DNA of 64,000 bases from Pseudomonas sp. BGr12 (GCF_030272895.1 NZ_JALRNF010000021.1:1-64000); one strand, 5' to 3'. Counted from the stretch's first letter, positions 16,835 to 27,688 are shown. Notes: generated by a model from the letters alone, not told the origin. Numbers and translations are program-made.

Positions 16835-17595
16835 GCGACTGCTGCGCAGTCGATCGCAGGCTTCGCCAGCTCCCACAATAGTCACCTGGTTGCAGGGGCA
16901 TTTTGGGAGCTGCCGACAGGCTGCGATACCTCCACCGCCGAATATCTGACCCACCGTGGTGGCCGGGTTGCGACTGCTGCGCAGTCGATCGCAGGCTTCG
17001 CCAGCTCCCACAATAGTCACCTGGTTGCAGGGGCATTGTGGGAGCTGCCGACAGGCTGCGATACCTCCACCGACGAATATCTGACCCACCGCGATGGCCG
17101 GATTGCGACTGCTGCGCAGTCGATCGCAGGCTTCGCCAGATCCCACAGTAGTCACCTGGTGCAGGGGCATTGTGGGAGCTGCCGACAGGCTGCGATACCT
17201 CCACCGCCGAATATCTGACCCACCGCGATGGCCGGATTGCGACTGCTGCGCAGTCGATCGCAGGCTCCCACAATAGTCACCTGGTTGCAGGGGCATTGTG
17301 GGAGCTGCCGACAGGCTGCGATACCTCCACCCCGAATATCTGACCCTCCGTGGTGGCCGGGTTGCGACTGCTGCGCAGTCGATCGCAGGCTTCGCCAGTT
17401 CCCACAGTAGTCACCTGGTTGCAGGGGCATTGTGGGAGCTGCCGACAGGCTGCGATACCTCCACCGCCGAATATCTGACCCTCCGTGGTGGCCGGGTTGC
17501 GACTGCTGCGCAGTCGATCGCAGGCTTCGCCAGCTCCCACAGTAGTCATGCACTTGCAGGGGAACCTGTGGGAGCTGCCGCCAGGCTGCGATCGG
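16835..17595. repeat. tandem array of six ~135-bp REP-doublet units
   Basis: Units start at 16,835, 16,970, 17,105, 17,239, 17,364 and 17,499. Spacing is 135, 135, 134, 125 and 135 bp, and the last unit is partial and diverged. Each unit contains two inverted REP arms, one with gcgactgctgcgcagtcgat leading to cttcgccagctccca, the other tgtgggagctgccgacaggc, separated by a ~20-bp spacer and joined by a ~35-bp linker (tacctccaccgccgaatatc). The fourth unit has lost about 10 bp of the first arm. No gene is supported in the 916 bases between 16,743 and 17,658. Confidence 0.92.
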
Positions 17596-17602
17596 CCCTA
17601 CG

Positions 17603-17636
17603 CAAAAAAGAAAAGGCCGGTCGCAAAGGACCGGCC
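17603..17636 (-). terminator. intrinsic terminator of the acyl-CoA synthetase operon
   Basis: An 8-bp GC-rich stem (17,615-17,622 with 17,629-17,636) and a 6-base loop are followed, on the minus strand, by an A/T tract at 17,603-17,614 that reads as a T run. It lies 22 bp after the stop of the minus-strand synthetase gene and separates the operon from the REP array. Confidence 0.85.
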
Positions 17637-17658
17637 CGGTTCAACAACGCTCCCGCAG

Positions 17659-19356
17659 CTACTCGAAAATCACCTTGCAACGACTGGCGCCCCAGCTCTC
17701 GACCTCGCGGTGATACCGATCCTCGATCAGGTTGCGGCGAATCTTCAAGGTCGGTGTCAGCAGCGCATTGGCAATGGTCCAGGGCTCGGCGACGACCACC
17801 AGGCACGCCAGTTGCTCATGCGCCTCGAACTGGGCATTGACCTCGGCCAGGAACACCTCAAGCTCGGTGGTAACCTTGTCCCGGCCCTCGGCTGTCGCCA
17901 GCACAGCACGGGTGTCGGCCGACACATTGAGCAAGGCCAGCGGCGCCGGCAGGCCGACGCCGGTCACGCAGGAGGCCTCGACCCGCGGGTGGTTGCCCAG
18001 CCTGGCCTCGATCGGCACCGGCGCCACGTACTTGCCCTTGGCGGTCTTGAACAGCTCCTTGACCCGCCCGGTAATGCGCAGGCGCCCCTGCTCGTCCAAC
18101 TCGCCACGATCGCCGGTGCAGAACAGGCCATCGGCGGTGTAGCTCTGGGCCGTCAGCTCAGGCAGCTTGTAGTAGCCCAGCATCTGCGCCGGACTCTTGA
18201 CCAGGATCTCGTTGTCTTCACCGATACGGCATTGCACCCCCGGGATCGCCGCGCCGACATAACCAACCCGCACCTGCCCCGGCAGGCTGAAGTGCGAGGT
18301 GCCGAAGTTTTCCGACATGCCATAGCCTTCGAGTAGCTCCAGGCCCAGCTGGCGGTACCACTCCATGACCTTGACCGGCAACGGCGCCGAACCGGACAGG
18401 CCGGTGTGCACCTGGTCAAGCCCGAGCGCCGAGAGGATCTGCGCCTTCATCAGCTTGCCCTCAACCGGATCGGCGAACACCTTGGCCTGGGTAGCCGGAT
18501 CGATGCGTTCGTTGATGCCCTGGTAGAACTTGCCCCACAAGCGCGGCATCGACAGGAAGATGGTCGGCCGCGCACGGCGCAGGTCGTCGCTGAAGGTCTC
18601 AAGCCCGAGGTTGAAGAACACCCGGCAGCCACTGTACAGCGACACCGCCTCCACCACCGCCCGTTCGGCGGTATGGGCCAGGGGCAGGTAGGACAACAGG
18701 CGGTCACCGCTGTGGGTGCCCTTGCCGTCGGCATACATGCACCCGGTGACCGCCGGCGCGGCATACATGGCGCCGAAACTGTGCATCACGCCCTTGGGAT
18801 CGCCGGTGCTGCCGGAGGTATAGATGATGGTGGCCAAGGCCTCGGGCGCGGGCTCGACCACCGCCTGCAACGGCGCGGTACGGGCGACGATATCCGCCCA
18901 GGCCTGGCCTTCGCCACACGCCGACATCGGCAGGTCGATCAGCGGCAGGCTGGCGGGAACCGAGGCGCGGACCGCCTCCCAGCCAGCCCGGTCACCTTCC
19001 AGGCGGCCGACGAACAGCAGGCGCACTTCGGCATGTTCCAGCACATAGCGCACCGTGTCGGCATTGGCGGTGGTGTACAGCGGCACGCTGACATGCCCGG
19101 CCATCCAGATCGCCAGGTCGGCGATGATCCAGTGGGCGCTGTTCTTGGCGTAGATGCCAATGGAGGACTGTGCCGGCAAATCGAGGCTCTGCAGGTGCGC
19201 GGCCATGCGCCGCGCCTGGTCGCCCACTTCGCCCCAGCTGTAGTCCTGCACACTGCCATCGGCCAGGGGCTGGGTCAGGTAGATCGAATCGGCTGTGCTG
19301 CGCTCCCAGTGAAGGAAGCGATGCAACAGTGTAGGGTGCTTATTGTTGTTGTTCAT
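17659..19356 (-). CDS. AMP-binding acyl-CoA synthetase (long-chain type)
   Basis: A 565-aa ANL-superfamily ligase. The AMP/phosphate loop IIYTSGSTGDPKG is at residues 177-189, the aromatic/TGD motif reads LFCTGDRGELDEQGRL, and the hinge follows as ITGRVKELFKTAKGKYVAP, the pattern of long-chain fatty-acid-CoA ligases. It activates a free acid to its CoA ester and is probably the entry step of the pathway. The ATG at 19,356 is preceded by CAGGAA; the longer frame start at 19,389 is not. It is the last gene of the minus-strand operon. No membrane segment is obvious, and the chain length cannot be inferred. Confidence 0.92.
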   Translation of the reverse strand: MNNNNKHPTLLHRFLHWERSTADSIYLTQPLADGSVQDYSWGEVGDQARRMAAHLQSLDLPAQSSIGIYAKNSAHWIIADLAIWMAGHVSVPLYTTANADTVRYVLEHAEVRLLFVGRLEGDRAGWEAVRASVPASLPLIDLPMSACGEGQAWADIVARTAPLQAVVEPAPEALATIIYTSGSTGDPKGVMHSFGAMYAAPAVTGCMYADGKGTHSGDRLLSYLPLAHTAERAVVEAVSLYSGCRVFFNLGLETFSDDLRRARPTIFLSMPRLWGKFYQGINERIDPATQAKVFADPVEGKLMKAQILSALGLDQVHTGLSGSAPLPVKVMEWYRQLGLELLEGYGMSENFGTSHFSLPGQVRVGYVGAAIPGVQCRIGEDNEILVKSPAQMLGYYKLPELTAQSYTADGLFCTGDRGELDEQGRLRITGRVKELFKTAKGKYVAPVPIEARLGNHPRVEASCVTGVGLPAPLALLNVSADTRAVLATAEGRDKVTTELEVFLAEVNAQFEAHEQLACLVVVAEPWTIANALLTPTLKIRRNLIEDRYHREVESWGASRCKVIFE

Positions 19357-19426
19357 GGCAGTTCCTGCATCCGAGGGGTGGTGTTCCACCCATTGAAATT
19401 ATTCTGTCTGTGCCCGCCGCGTTGAC

Positions 19427-20530
19427 TCAATCGCGCTGATAAAGCGTGGCAATCACTGTACCGTCGGTGCCCGTCTGGTGCTGCAGGGCCAATTGCGCGT
19501 CGACGACCTGGCGTCGAGCGGCGCTGCCACGCAGCTGGTGCACCAGCTCGATGCATTGTGCCAGCGGACTCGCCGCTACGGCCTGCCCCAATGACAGCAA
19601 CCCGCCGGACGGGTTGACGACCAGGTTGCCACCATAGGTGTTGTCGCCATCCTCGACCAGCTTCTCGGCATCGCCCTCGGGGCACAAACCCAGCGCCTCG
19701 TAGAGCAGCAATTCACCCAGGGTACTGCTGTCGTGCAGTTCGCACACCCCGACCTCCTGCGCGCCCCTGCCCGCCTGCTCGTACAGCTCGCGGGCAGCGG
19801 CGACGTTGAGGTCGTAATCGACCCCGAAGGTCGATCCCGGCTCCTGGCCGCTGACCTGCAGCGGTGACACGCAGGCCTGGGCGAGCATGCGCACTTTCGG
19901 TCCCGGGCAGTGGCGCCTGGCAAACTCGCCGGAGCACAGCAGCACGGCGGCGACACCGACGCTGGGCCAGGCGAACTGCGGATGGGTGAGCGGTTCGGCG
20001 ATCATCCCGGCCTGCAGCACCTGGTCAAGGCTCAACACCTGGCTGAAGGCGCTCAGGGGGTTGAGCGCGGCATGCTGGCGCGCCTTGACCGCAATCATGG
20101 CGAAGGTCTCTCGCCGGGCCTGGTAGCGGCGCATGTATTCACACGCGGTCACGCCCAGTGGCGCCAGGGTAGTCACGCTCGCGGGCGCCGCCAGCGCAGC
20201 CTGCACGCCCAGTACCAGCACGCACTCGGCCTGGCCCAGGAGGATGGCCTGACGCGCACGCGCGATCAGGATACTGCCCTCCACGGCGTCTTGCGCGCAG
20301 TGTTGCAGCGCTACCCGGGCCAGCCCCGCGCGTTGCAGCGCACGCTGCAGGGTCGCGCCCTCGATCGGGTCCGAGGCGACCAGGACCCGATCAAGGGCGC
20401 TTGCCGACACACCAGCATCGCCGAGTGCCTGGAGCACCGTGGTGCCGATCAGGGCATCCAGGCCCGGGTTCAGCGCAACCGGACTGAAGGGCGACATTCC
20501 TACGCCAATCACATTGACGCAACGTTGCAT
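19427..20530 (-). CDS. thiolase-like protein lacking catalytic residues
   Basis: A 367-aa protein clearly homologous to the SCP-x thiolase at 11,965-13,152: both share ETFA.I..KARQHAA-type and CELHD motifs and DGDNTYGG..VVNPSGGLLS. However, the nucleophile position is Ala82 (DAVEGS against NCGSGS), HDCF has become HDSS, and GHP has become GQA (Gln316 for the catalytic His). Cys78 lies nearby but four residues early. It therefore cannot be a conventional thiolase. It could be a structural partner, a lipid-transfer protein, or an aldolase like the steroid retro-aldolase Ltp2, although no DUF35 partner is seen. The start at 20,530 has CAGGAG upstream. Confidence 0.85.
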   Translation of the reverse strand: MQRCVNVIGVGMSPFSPVALNPGLDALIGTTVLQALGDAGVSASALDRVLVASDPIEGATLQRALQRAGLARVALQHCAQDAVEGSILIARARQAILLGQAECVLVLGVQAALAAPASVTTLAPLGVTACEYMRRYQARRETFAMIAVKARQHAALNPLSAFSQVLSLDQVLQAGMIAEPLTHPQFAWPSVGVAAVLLCSGEFARRHCPGPKVRMLAQACVSPLQVSGQEPGSTFGVDYDLNVAAARELYEQAGRGAQEVGVCELHDSSTLGELLLYEALGLCPEGDAEKLVEDGDNTYGGNLVVNPSGGLLSLGQAVAASPLAQCIELVHQLRGSAARRQVVDAQLALQHQTGTDGTVIATLYQRD

Positions 20531-20591
20531 CGTGCGCTCCTGAAATAGAAAGCTGCCGCGCCCGTTTCGGGGCGCGGCAGGTGGCCAGGGG

Positions 20592-22409
20592 TCAGGCCGG
20601 CACGGACTCGAACAGTTCGACCGCACCATTTTTCAACACGATCACATCCCGCTCCACGGCGCGCATCTGCACCACGATGCGGGTCGGCGACTCACGCCAC
20701 ATGCGGGTTTCCAGGGTATCGCCAGGCATCACGATGGAAGCGAAACGGGCGCGCACGCTCTTGAACAGGCGCGAATCGTTGTCGCAGAAAGCCTTGATCA
20801 CATGGCGGCCGAGGTAGCCGAAGGTGCACAGGCCGTGCAGGAACGGCTTCTCGTAACCGGCCTTGGCGGCATAGTCCGGATCCACGTGCATCGGGTTCCA
20901 GTCACCGCACAGGCGATACAACAGGGCCTGGTTGACGTCGGTGGTGTCAGCCAGCACAGCGTCGGGCTCACGGGCCGGCGGCAGGTTGATCTCTTCGCTG
21001 GCCACACGCTCAAGGCCTGCGCCCGGGACGCCCGGGTAGAAGCCGGTGACTTCGTTGTAGAACAGCGGCGTGCCGTGCTCGTCGGTGGTCTCGATGGCCA
21101 GCACGCTGACCGAGCTCTTGCCTTTGTCGATGGCCGCCTTCAGGCGCATGGTGTGCTTGAGCTTGGCCTTCGGTGGCAGTGGCCGGTACATCACGGTGTA
21201 CTGCTCGCCATGCAGGCCCTTGGCGAACGGCAGGTTCAGGCCTTCGATCTGCGGCTCGCCGGATTTGGCGGCGCGCAGGAACACTTCGGTGGCCGGCAAC
21301 ACGGCCATGGTCGGCAGGACGCGGAAGTCGTCACCGGTGAACTCGTTGACGTAGAGCAGTTCGGTGCGGTCCAGCGGGTCCTTGGCGGCGCCGACGGCCA
21401 GCGCATACAGGGCGGCGTCGTTCTGATCGTACTCGGTCTCCAGGTACGACACCGCGTTGGCCGCCACTTCCATGTCGACGTAGGCGTTGCCGCCCTTGGC
21501 CGGCGACTCCATGCGCGCGAACAGCTCGGTGAAGCTTTCACCGCCATTGGCGGGGTGGACGCTGTGCTCGTCGAAGCGAGTGATGCGCGCCCAGTTGTCG
21601 CGCACCAGCTCCGGACTCAGGCCGTCGGTGTGCAGGAAGCGCCCCTGGGAACGCTCCCAGCGGTACTTGGCGTGGAAGCCGCCACCGACCTCGAACAGGC
21701 CGCCGGTGTCTTCGCACTGCTCGCTGCACAGCCAGCCCACCAGCGGTGCGACGTCTTCGACCTTGAGCTTGTCATGCAACGCCTCGGGGAAGATGCCGCT
21801 GGCGATCACCATGCGCGAAGCGGCGATCGGGGCGATGGTGTTGACGCGGATGTTCTTGCTCGCGCCTTCGATCGCCAGGGCGCTGGCAAAGCCGATCAGG
21901 CCGGCCTTGGCAGTGGCGTAGTTGCACTGGCCGAAGTTGCCGAAGATGCCGGCGCCGGAGGCGGTCATGACGATGCGGCCGTAACCCTTGTCGCGCATGA
22001 TCGGCCATACCGCATGGGTCAGGCGGAAGGCGCCCTTGACGTGGACGTCCTGGATCAGGTCCCACTGTTCTTCGCTCATCTTGTGGAACGAGGTGTCGCG
22101 CAGCACGCCGGCGTTGTTGATGAGGATATCGACGGTACCGAAGGCCTCGAGCGCGGTGGCGACGATTTTCTCGCCCTCGGTCACCGAGTGATAGTCGGCC
22201 ACCGCCTCGCCACCCAGGGCGCGGATTTCGGCGACTACCGCATCCGCGGCGGCGCTGGAGCTGCCCAGGCCCGCGGTGGTGACACCCAGGTCATTGACTA
22301 CTACTTTGGCGCCGCGTGCCCCCAGCAACAGGGCATGGGCGCGACCCAGGCCGTTGCCGGCGCCGGTTACGATGGCGACTTTACCGTCGAAGCGAATTTC
22401 TTGAGACAC
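20592..22409 (-). CDS. SDR-MaoC fusion, (R)-hydroxyacyl-CoA dehydrogenase/hydratase
   Basis: A 605-aa fusion with the plan of peroxisomal multifunctional enzyme type 2 (HSD17B4). Residues 1-300 are an SDR with TGAGNGLG at 15-22, NNAG at 98-101 and the YATAK active site at Tyr164/Lys168. After a linker, residues ~325-450 form a MaoC N-type hotdog and ~470-605 the catalytic hotdog, with the hydratase-2 motif LCGDWNPMHVDPDYAA giving Asp503 and His508. It should convert an enoyl-CoA through the (R)-hydroxy to the 3-keto form. In eukaryotes this enzyme serves branched and bile-acid-type side chains. It is co-transcribed with two acyl-CoA dehydrogenases upstream, 23 bp away. Confidence 0.92.
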   Translation of the reverse strand: MSQEIRFDGKVAIVTGAGNGLGRAHALLLGARGAKVVVNDLGVTTAGLGSSSAAADAVVAEIRALGGEAVADYHSVTEGEKIVATALEAFGTVDILINNAGVLRDTSFHKMSEEQWDLIQDVHVKGAFRLTHAVWPIMRDKGYGRIVMTASGAGIFGNFGQCNYATAKAGLIGFASALAIEGASKNIRVNTIAPIAASRMVIASGIFPEALHDKLKVEDVAPLVGWLCSEQCEDTGGLFEVGGGFHAKYRWERSQGRFLHTDGLSPELVRDNWARITRFDEHSVHPANGGESFTELFARMESPAKGGNAYVDMEVAANAVSYLETEYDQNDAALYALAVGAAKDPLDRTELLYVNEFTGDDFRVLPTMAVLPATEVFLRAAKSGEPQIEGLNLPFAKGLHGEQYTVMYRPLPPKAKLKHTMRLKAAIDKGKSSVSVLAIETTDEHGTPLFYNEVTGFYPGVPGAGLERVASEEINLPPAREPDAVLADTTDVNQALLYRLCGDWNPMHVDPDYAAKAGYEKPFLHGLCTFGYLGRHVIKAFCDNDSRLFKSVRARFASIVMPGDTLETRMWRESPTRIVVQMRAVERDVIVLKNGAVELFESVPA

Positions 22410-22432
22410 GTTTGCACTCCTCTAGATCGCGC

Positions 22433-23581
22433 TCACAAGGTGCGAGCGATGATTTCTTTCATGATTTCGTTGGTACCGCCCCAGATGCGGTTGCCGCGGG
22501 TGTCCAGGTACAGGCGGGCGATCGGGTATTCGGTCATGTAGCCGTTGCCGCCGTGCAGTTGCAGGCAGGCATCGACCACCCGGCTGCTGAGTTCGGCAGT
22601 CCAGTACTTGGCCACCGCCGCCGTTTCGGCAGTCAGCTCGCCCTGCAGCAGCAAGGCCATGCAGCTGTCGACCCAGGAGCGGCCGATCTGCACCTCGGTC
22701 TTCAGTTGCGCCAGGGTGAAGCGCGAGTTCTGGAAATCCAGCACCGGCTTGCCGAACACGATGCGCGTGCGGGTGTAGTCGATGGTCTGCTCCAGCGCCG
22801 CCTCGGCCTGGGCCTGGAAGCCCACCGCACCGATGATCCGTTCCCAGGCCAGGTCGTGCATGAGCTGGTAGAAACCCTGGCCCTGCACCCCGCCGAGCAC
22901 GTTCTCGACCGGCACGCGGCAGTCGTCGAAGAACAGCATGCTGGTGTCCTGGGCATGCAGGCCGATCTTTTCCAGCGGCTGCGAACGGCTGAAGCCCTCG
23001 CGCTCCTTCTCGACGATAACCAGCGAGATATCCTTGGCGCTGCCGCTGGTGCCGGTCTTGCACACCACCAGCGCCAGGTCGCAGGAAGCACCGTTGGAAA
23101 TAAAGGTCTTGGAGCCGTTGAGCACCAGCTGATCGCCGTCCTGCACGGCGCGGGTGCGTACCGCCTGCAGGTCCGAGCCGGTGTTGGGCTCGGTCATGGC
23201 GATGGCGCCGACCGCTTCGCCTGCGATCATTCGCGGCAGCCAGGCCTGCTTCTGCGCCTCGGTGCCGTAGTTGAGGATGTAGAAGGCCACCAGGCCGTGC
23301 ACGCCGAAACCGATCAGGCCGGTGGCGCCGATGCGCATGAATTCTTCCGAGAAGACCATGTCGAACAACCGGTCGGCACCGGGGCCGCCGTATTCTTCCG
23401 GCATGGAGGGCAGCAACATGCCCAGCTCACCGGCCTTGCGCCACACCTCGCGGGGCACGCACTTGTCCTTTTCCCACTGGGCGTGGAACGGTGCGACCTC
23501 CTCTTCCATGAAGCGGCGGGCGGCGCGGCGGAATTCTTCGTGCTCGGTGCTGAACAGCGTACGGGGAATCAGGTATTCCAT
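22433..23581 (-). CDS. acyl-CoA dehydrogenase, LCAD/IVD-like
   Basis: A 382-aa acyl-CoA dehydrogenase with the flavin loop AMTEPNTGSDLQAVRTRAV near residue 130 and KTFISNGASCD. The position of the usual YEGT glutamate is Gly (WGGTNEI), but Glu247 in LAWERI, on helix G, matches the catalytic base of LCAD and isovaleryl-CoA dehydrogenase. That placement goes with branched or long substrates. GAGGAA lies upstream of the ATG. It is one of three close paralogues of this size in the island (also 23,604-24,749 and 27,874-29,016). Confidence 0.93.
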   Translation of the reverse strand: MEYLIPRTLFSTEHEEFRRAARRFMEEEVAPFHAQWEKDKCVPREVWRKAGELGMLLPSMPEEYGGPGADRLFDMVFSEEFMRIGATGLIGFGVHGLVAFYILNYGTEAQKQAWLPRMIAGEAVGAIAMTEPNTGSDLQAVRTRAVQDGDQLVLNGSKTFISNGASCDLALVVCKTGTSGSAKDISLVIVEKEREGFSRSQPLEKIGLHAQDTSMLFFDDCRVPVENVLGGVQGQGFYQLMHDLAWERIIGAVGFQAQAEAALEQTIDYTRTRIVFGKPVLDFQNSRFTLAQLKTEVQIGRSWVDSCMALLLQGELTAETAAVAKYWTAELSSRVVDACLQLHGGNGYMTEYPIARLYLDTRGNRIWGGTNEIMKEIIARTL

Positions 23582-23603
23582 AGGTATTCCTCTGCGGCCC
23601 GGA

Positions 23604-24749
<1,146 letters not shown>

Positions 24750-25006
24750 TGCTGGTTCTCTCCTAGGTCGTCGTTTCGCCACCTTTACAGGGGCTCTGGA
24801 TCGATCATAGGAGCAGGTTCCGGCGAGCCGCCCCCTCAGGGAGGGGGGGATGTGAAGGGCTGTGGAATTCGCACTGGCGCCCCCCCCTTCAGGGGTTGGC
24901 GGGCAAGCCGCCGGCGACCCTAGACTGGCCCGGCGAAATACCGGCGACGGCACCTCCCGTGGCGTCCACGCAACGCCACGGGTGACCTGCGTCGGTGTTT
25001 TCGCAC
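24750..25006. other. operon control region with C/G-run palindromes
   Basis: These 257 bases lie between the regulator gene's stop and the first acyl-CoA dehydrogenase, both on the minus strand, and so must hold the promoter of the 24,749-17,659 operon. A palindrome of C and G runs lies at 24,830-24,849 and a further C run at 24,880-24,888 that leads into gacccta. The segment from about 24,880 resembles 29,099-29,145. An inverted repeat around ggcgtccacgcaacgccacg (24,962-24,981) may be the regulator gene's terminator, but it has no T run. Confidence 0.45.
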
Positions 25007-27688
25007 TTACTCGATCAGGCCGTGCTTGCGCGCCCAGGACACCGCGTCATAGCGGCTGGAAACCCCCATCTTCACGTAGATGTTCTTCAGGTTCCACTTC
25101 ACCGTTTCCAACGAAATGTTCAAGGTCAGGGCCACACGCTTGTTGGCCATGGCCTGGCTGATCAGTTGCAGGATCGCCAGCTCCCGGGGCGTGAGCACAG
25201 AGCTTGCGCCACCGCCCGACGACTCGCTGCCACGGCCGACGCTGGCCGTGCCGAAGCGCTCCAGCAGGCGTGCCAGGTAAGCCTCGTCCTCGGCATTCGG
25301 GGCTCTGCCGGCAAGCCCGGCGAGCAACTTGCGCAGCCCCTCGCCTTCGTCCAGGAAGGTCCGTACCAGACCCAGCTCGCGCCCCTGGGACAGGGCGGCG
25401 AGCAGATGCGCCTGGGCCTGTTCCGGTTGCAGCAGGTCGGCATGGGCGCAGGCCATCAACACCTGCGCCATCACCTGTAGCTGGCCGCGCCTGAACTGCC
25501 CGGCGTAGGCGTAGAGGCGCTGCAACTCGTCCAGTGCCTTGGCCGGGTAGTTGGTGGAGAGCTGCAGACGGGCATTGGCCAGCGCCGCGATCGCCGGGAT
25601 GTCGGCCTGAAAGCCGCTCGCCCCCTGGTAGTTGCCGGCAAGGACCTGCAACCTGGCGACCCGCTCGGAGGCCCCGGCCTTGTCGTTGTCGAGCAAGGCG
25701 ATGCGCGCCTGTTCGGCCAGGCAGTGGACCAGGGCACGGTCCTGGCCGATGGAGCGGAAGTGACGTTCCTGGCGCTCGAGGAAGGCCATGGCCACTGCCG
25801 CGCTGTCCTGCAGCACATCCAGGCGTGCCCGGCAGATGGTCGCACGCAGCATGGTGTCAGGCATGGCCCACTGCAGCAGGCCGTTGCGATTGGCGAGGAT
25901 CTCCCGCGCCTCGTCGGTGCGGTCCAGCTCGCGGTACACCTCGGCCAGGGTGGCGGCGCCGAGGTAGGCGCTGGCCGAGCGATGCCCATGGACCGCCACG
26001 GCGCGGGCCAGCTGCGCGGTACCGATGCGCTCGGCTTCCTGCACCCGGCCAGCCTGCAGGTAACACAGGGTACGCGCGCCTTCGGCGACCAGGGCCATCT
26101 CGGCGTCGCGCTCGGCCTCGGGAATGGGATTGTCGTCCAGGCACTGCAAGGCTTCCTCGATCCGTCCGGCGGCCGCGTAGGCGATGGCCAGCAGCGCCGG
26201 CGCACCGAACCGGGTGGCCGAATAGTCGTCGGGCAAGGCCTGGAAGTCCTTGAGCAAGCCGATGATCGGTTCGGTGCGGTCACGCTGGACCTCGATGGCC
26301 GCCTGCACCAGCGGCAGCCGGTAGGCGACGTCGGCCTGCTGCGCCGCGCCACTGCGCTGGAACTGCTCCAGCCAGGCCTCGGCCTTGGCCGGACGGGCTG
26401 TCAGCGCGTAGGCCAGGCAACCGAGGAAGAACAAGCGTGGCCGCGAGAACAGGATGTCTTGAGGCAAGCGGTCGAGCAGGCGCAGCAAGGGGCTGAGCTG
26501 GCTCAGGCTCCAGGTCGCCGGTGCGGCGCGCTCGATCAGTTGCGCGGCAAAGCTCAGGTCGCCGGCCAGGGTGGCATGGCGTACCGACTCGGCCAACAGC
26601 TTGCGCTCGGCGAACCAGCGCGCGGCGCGGTAATGCAGTTCGGTCTGCGAACCGCTGTCGCGACGGGCCAGGCGTGTGACGAGGAAGTCGGCGAACAGGG
26701 CGTGAAAGCGATACCAGGGCTGGCGGTCATCGGCTTCGACGCGAAAGATCAGCAGGTTTTCTTCGTCGAGTTGCTTGAGCATGGCCTGGGCCGATTCACA
26801 GCCAGTCACCGCCTGGGCCAGCGAGGCGTTGAAGCGCCGGCAGATGCTGACACGTTCCATGAAGGTCGCCAGCTCCGGCGGCAGGTGGGCCATGACGTTT
26901 TCCGCCAGGTAACTCTGCAGGTCGTCCGAGCGCCAACCCATCTCGCGCAGGGCACTGCGCGAGTCCGGGTCGCTGCGCAGGAGGATGATCACCAGCTGCA
27001 GGGTGGCCGGCCAACCGCTGGTGAGCTCATGGATCTGGTGCAGCTCCTCGGGACTGAGCTTCAAGGCCGCCAGGCTCTGTTCCAGGAAGGCCCGCGACTC
27101 AGCCAGATCGAAGGGCAAGGCCGCGCAATCAAGCTCGACCAACTGGCCACTCAGGCGCAGCCGGCTGAAGCTCAGCGGCGGGCCGACCCGGGAGGAAATG
27201 ACGAAATGCAGGTTCTCGGGGCTGTGATCGAGCAGTTTCTGCATCAATTGATGGGAGCGCGGATCGGTGACGTGCTGGTAGTCGTCGATGACCAGGAACA
27301 GTTCCTTGTTGATTGCGCCAGCCCCTTCGACGATGGCCGCCACCACCTCATCGATGAACTCGGGCCTGGCACCTTCCAGGGGGATGCCGCTGTCCAGGGC
27401 AATGCCCAGGCGCTGCAGGGCACCGCGCAAGTAGGCGAAGAAAATCGCCAGGTGCTTGTCGTCGGCACTCAGCGACAGCCAGGCCACCTCCGCGCCGGAG
27501 CGCATCATCGCCTGGCGCCACTGGGCCAGCAGCGTGGTCTTGCCGAACCCCGGGCTACCGGTGACCAGGCCCACGCGGCATTGCGCCATACACTGCAGTT
27601 GCTCAAGCAGGCGCTGGCGCAGGATGGTCTGGGGGCCGATGCGCGGCGGCGCGAATTTGGTCGACACCAGCAGTTTGTCGGTATGCAT
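25007..27688 (-). CDS. MalT-type LuxR family transcriptional activator
   Basis: An 893-aa regulator of the MalT/AlkS class. An N-terminal ATPase begins with Walker A GSPGFGKTT at residues 44-52 and carries the hydrophobic strand LFLVIDDYQH. A long helical-repeat sensor region follows (roughly 350-820), then a C-terminal LuxR helix-turn-helix (LTPRELAILQLIS, then NISLETVKWNLKNIYVKMGV). Such proteins activate catabolic operons when bound to ATP and an inducer; AlkS for alkanes is a known example. It sits alone between the two minus-strand units and is the only regulator in the island, so it probably controls all of it. The ATG at 27,688 has CGGAGAA upstream, rather distant. Confidence 0.92.
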   Translation of the reverse strand: MHTDKLLVSTKFAPPRIGPQTILRQRLLEQLQCMAQCRVGLVTGSPGFGKTTLLAQWRQAMMRSGAEVAWLSLSADDKHLAIFFAYLRGALQRLGIALDSGIPLEGARPEFIDEVVAAIVEGAGAINKELFLVIDDYQHVTDPRSHQLMQKLLDHSPENLHFVISSRVGPPLSFSRLRLSGQLVELDCAALPFDLAESRAFLEQSLAALKLSPEELHQIHELTSGWPATLQLVIILLRSDPDSRSALREMGWRSDDLQSYLAENVMAHLPPELATFMERVSICRRFNASLAQAVTGCESAQAMLKQLDEENLLIFRVEADDRQPWYRFHALFADFLVTRLARRDSGSQTELHYRAARWFAERKLLAESVRHATLAGDLSFAAQLIERAAPATWSLSQLSPLLRLLDRLPQDILFSRPRLFFLGCLAYALTARPAKAEAWLEQFQRSGAAQQADVAYRLPLVQAAIEVQRDRTEPIIGLLKDFQALPDDYSATRFGAPALLAIAYAAAGRIEEALQCLDDNPIPEAERDAEMALVAEGARTLCYLQAGRVQEAERIGTAQLARAVAVHGHRSASAYLGAATLAEVYRELDRTDEAREILANRNGLLQWAMPDTMLRATICRARLDVLQDSAAVAMAFLERQERHFRSIGQDRALVHCLAEQARIALLDNDKAGASERVARLQVLAGNYQGASGFQADIPAIAALANARLQLSTNYPAKALDELQRLYAYAGQFRRGQLQVMAQVLMACAHADLLQPEQAQAHLLAALSQGRELGLVRTFLDEGEGLRKLLAGLAGRAPNAEDEAYLARLLERFGTASVGRGSESSGGGASSVLTPRELAILQLISQAMANKRVALTLNISLETVKWNLKNIYVKMGVSSRYDAVSWARKHGLIE

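Noticed and set aside
16835..17595. CRISPR-like array
   Set aside because: The units are ~135 bp, contain no unique spacers and consist of inverted REP arms with a constant linker; there are no cas genes nearby.
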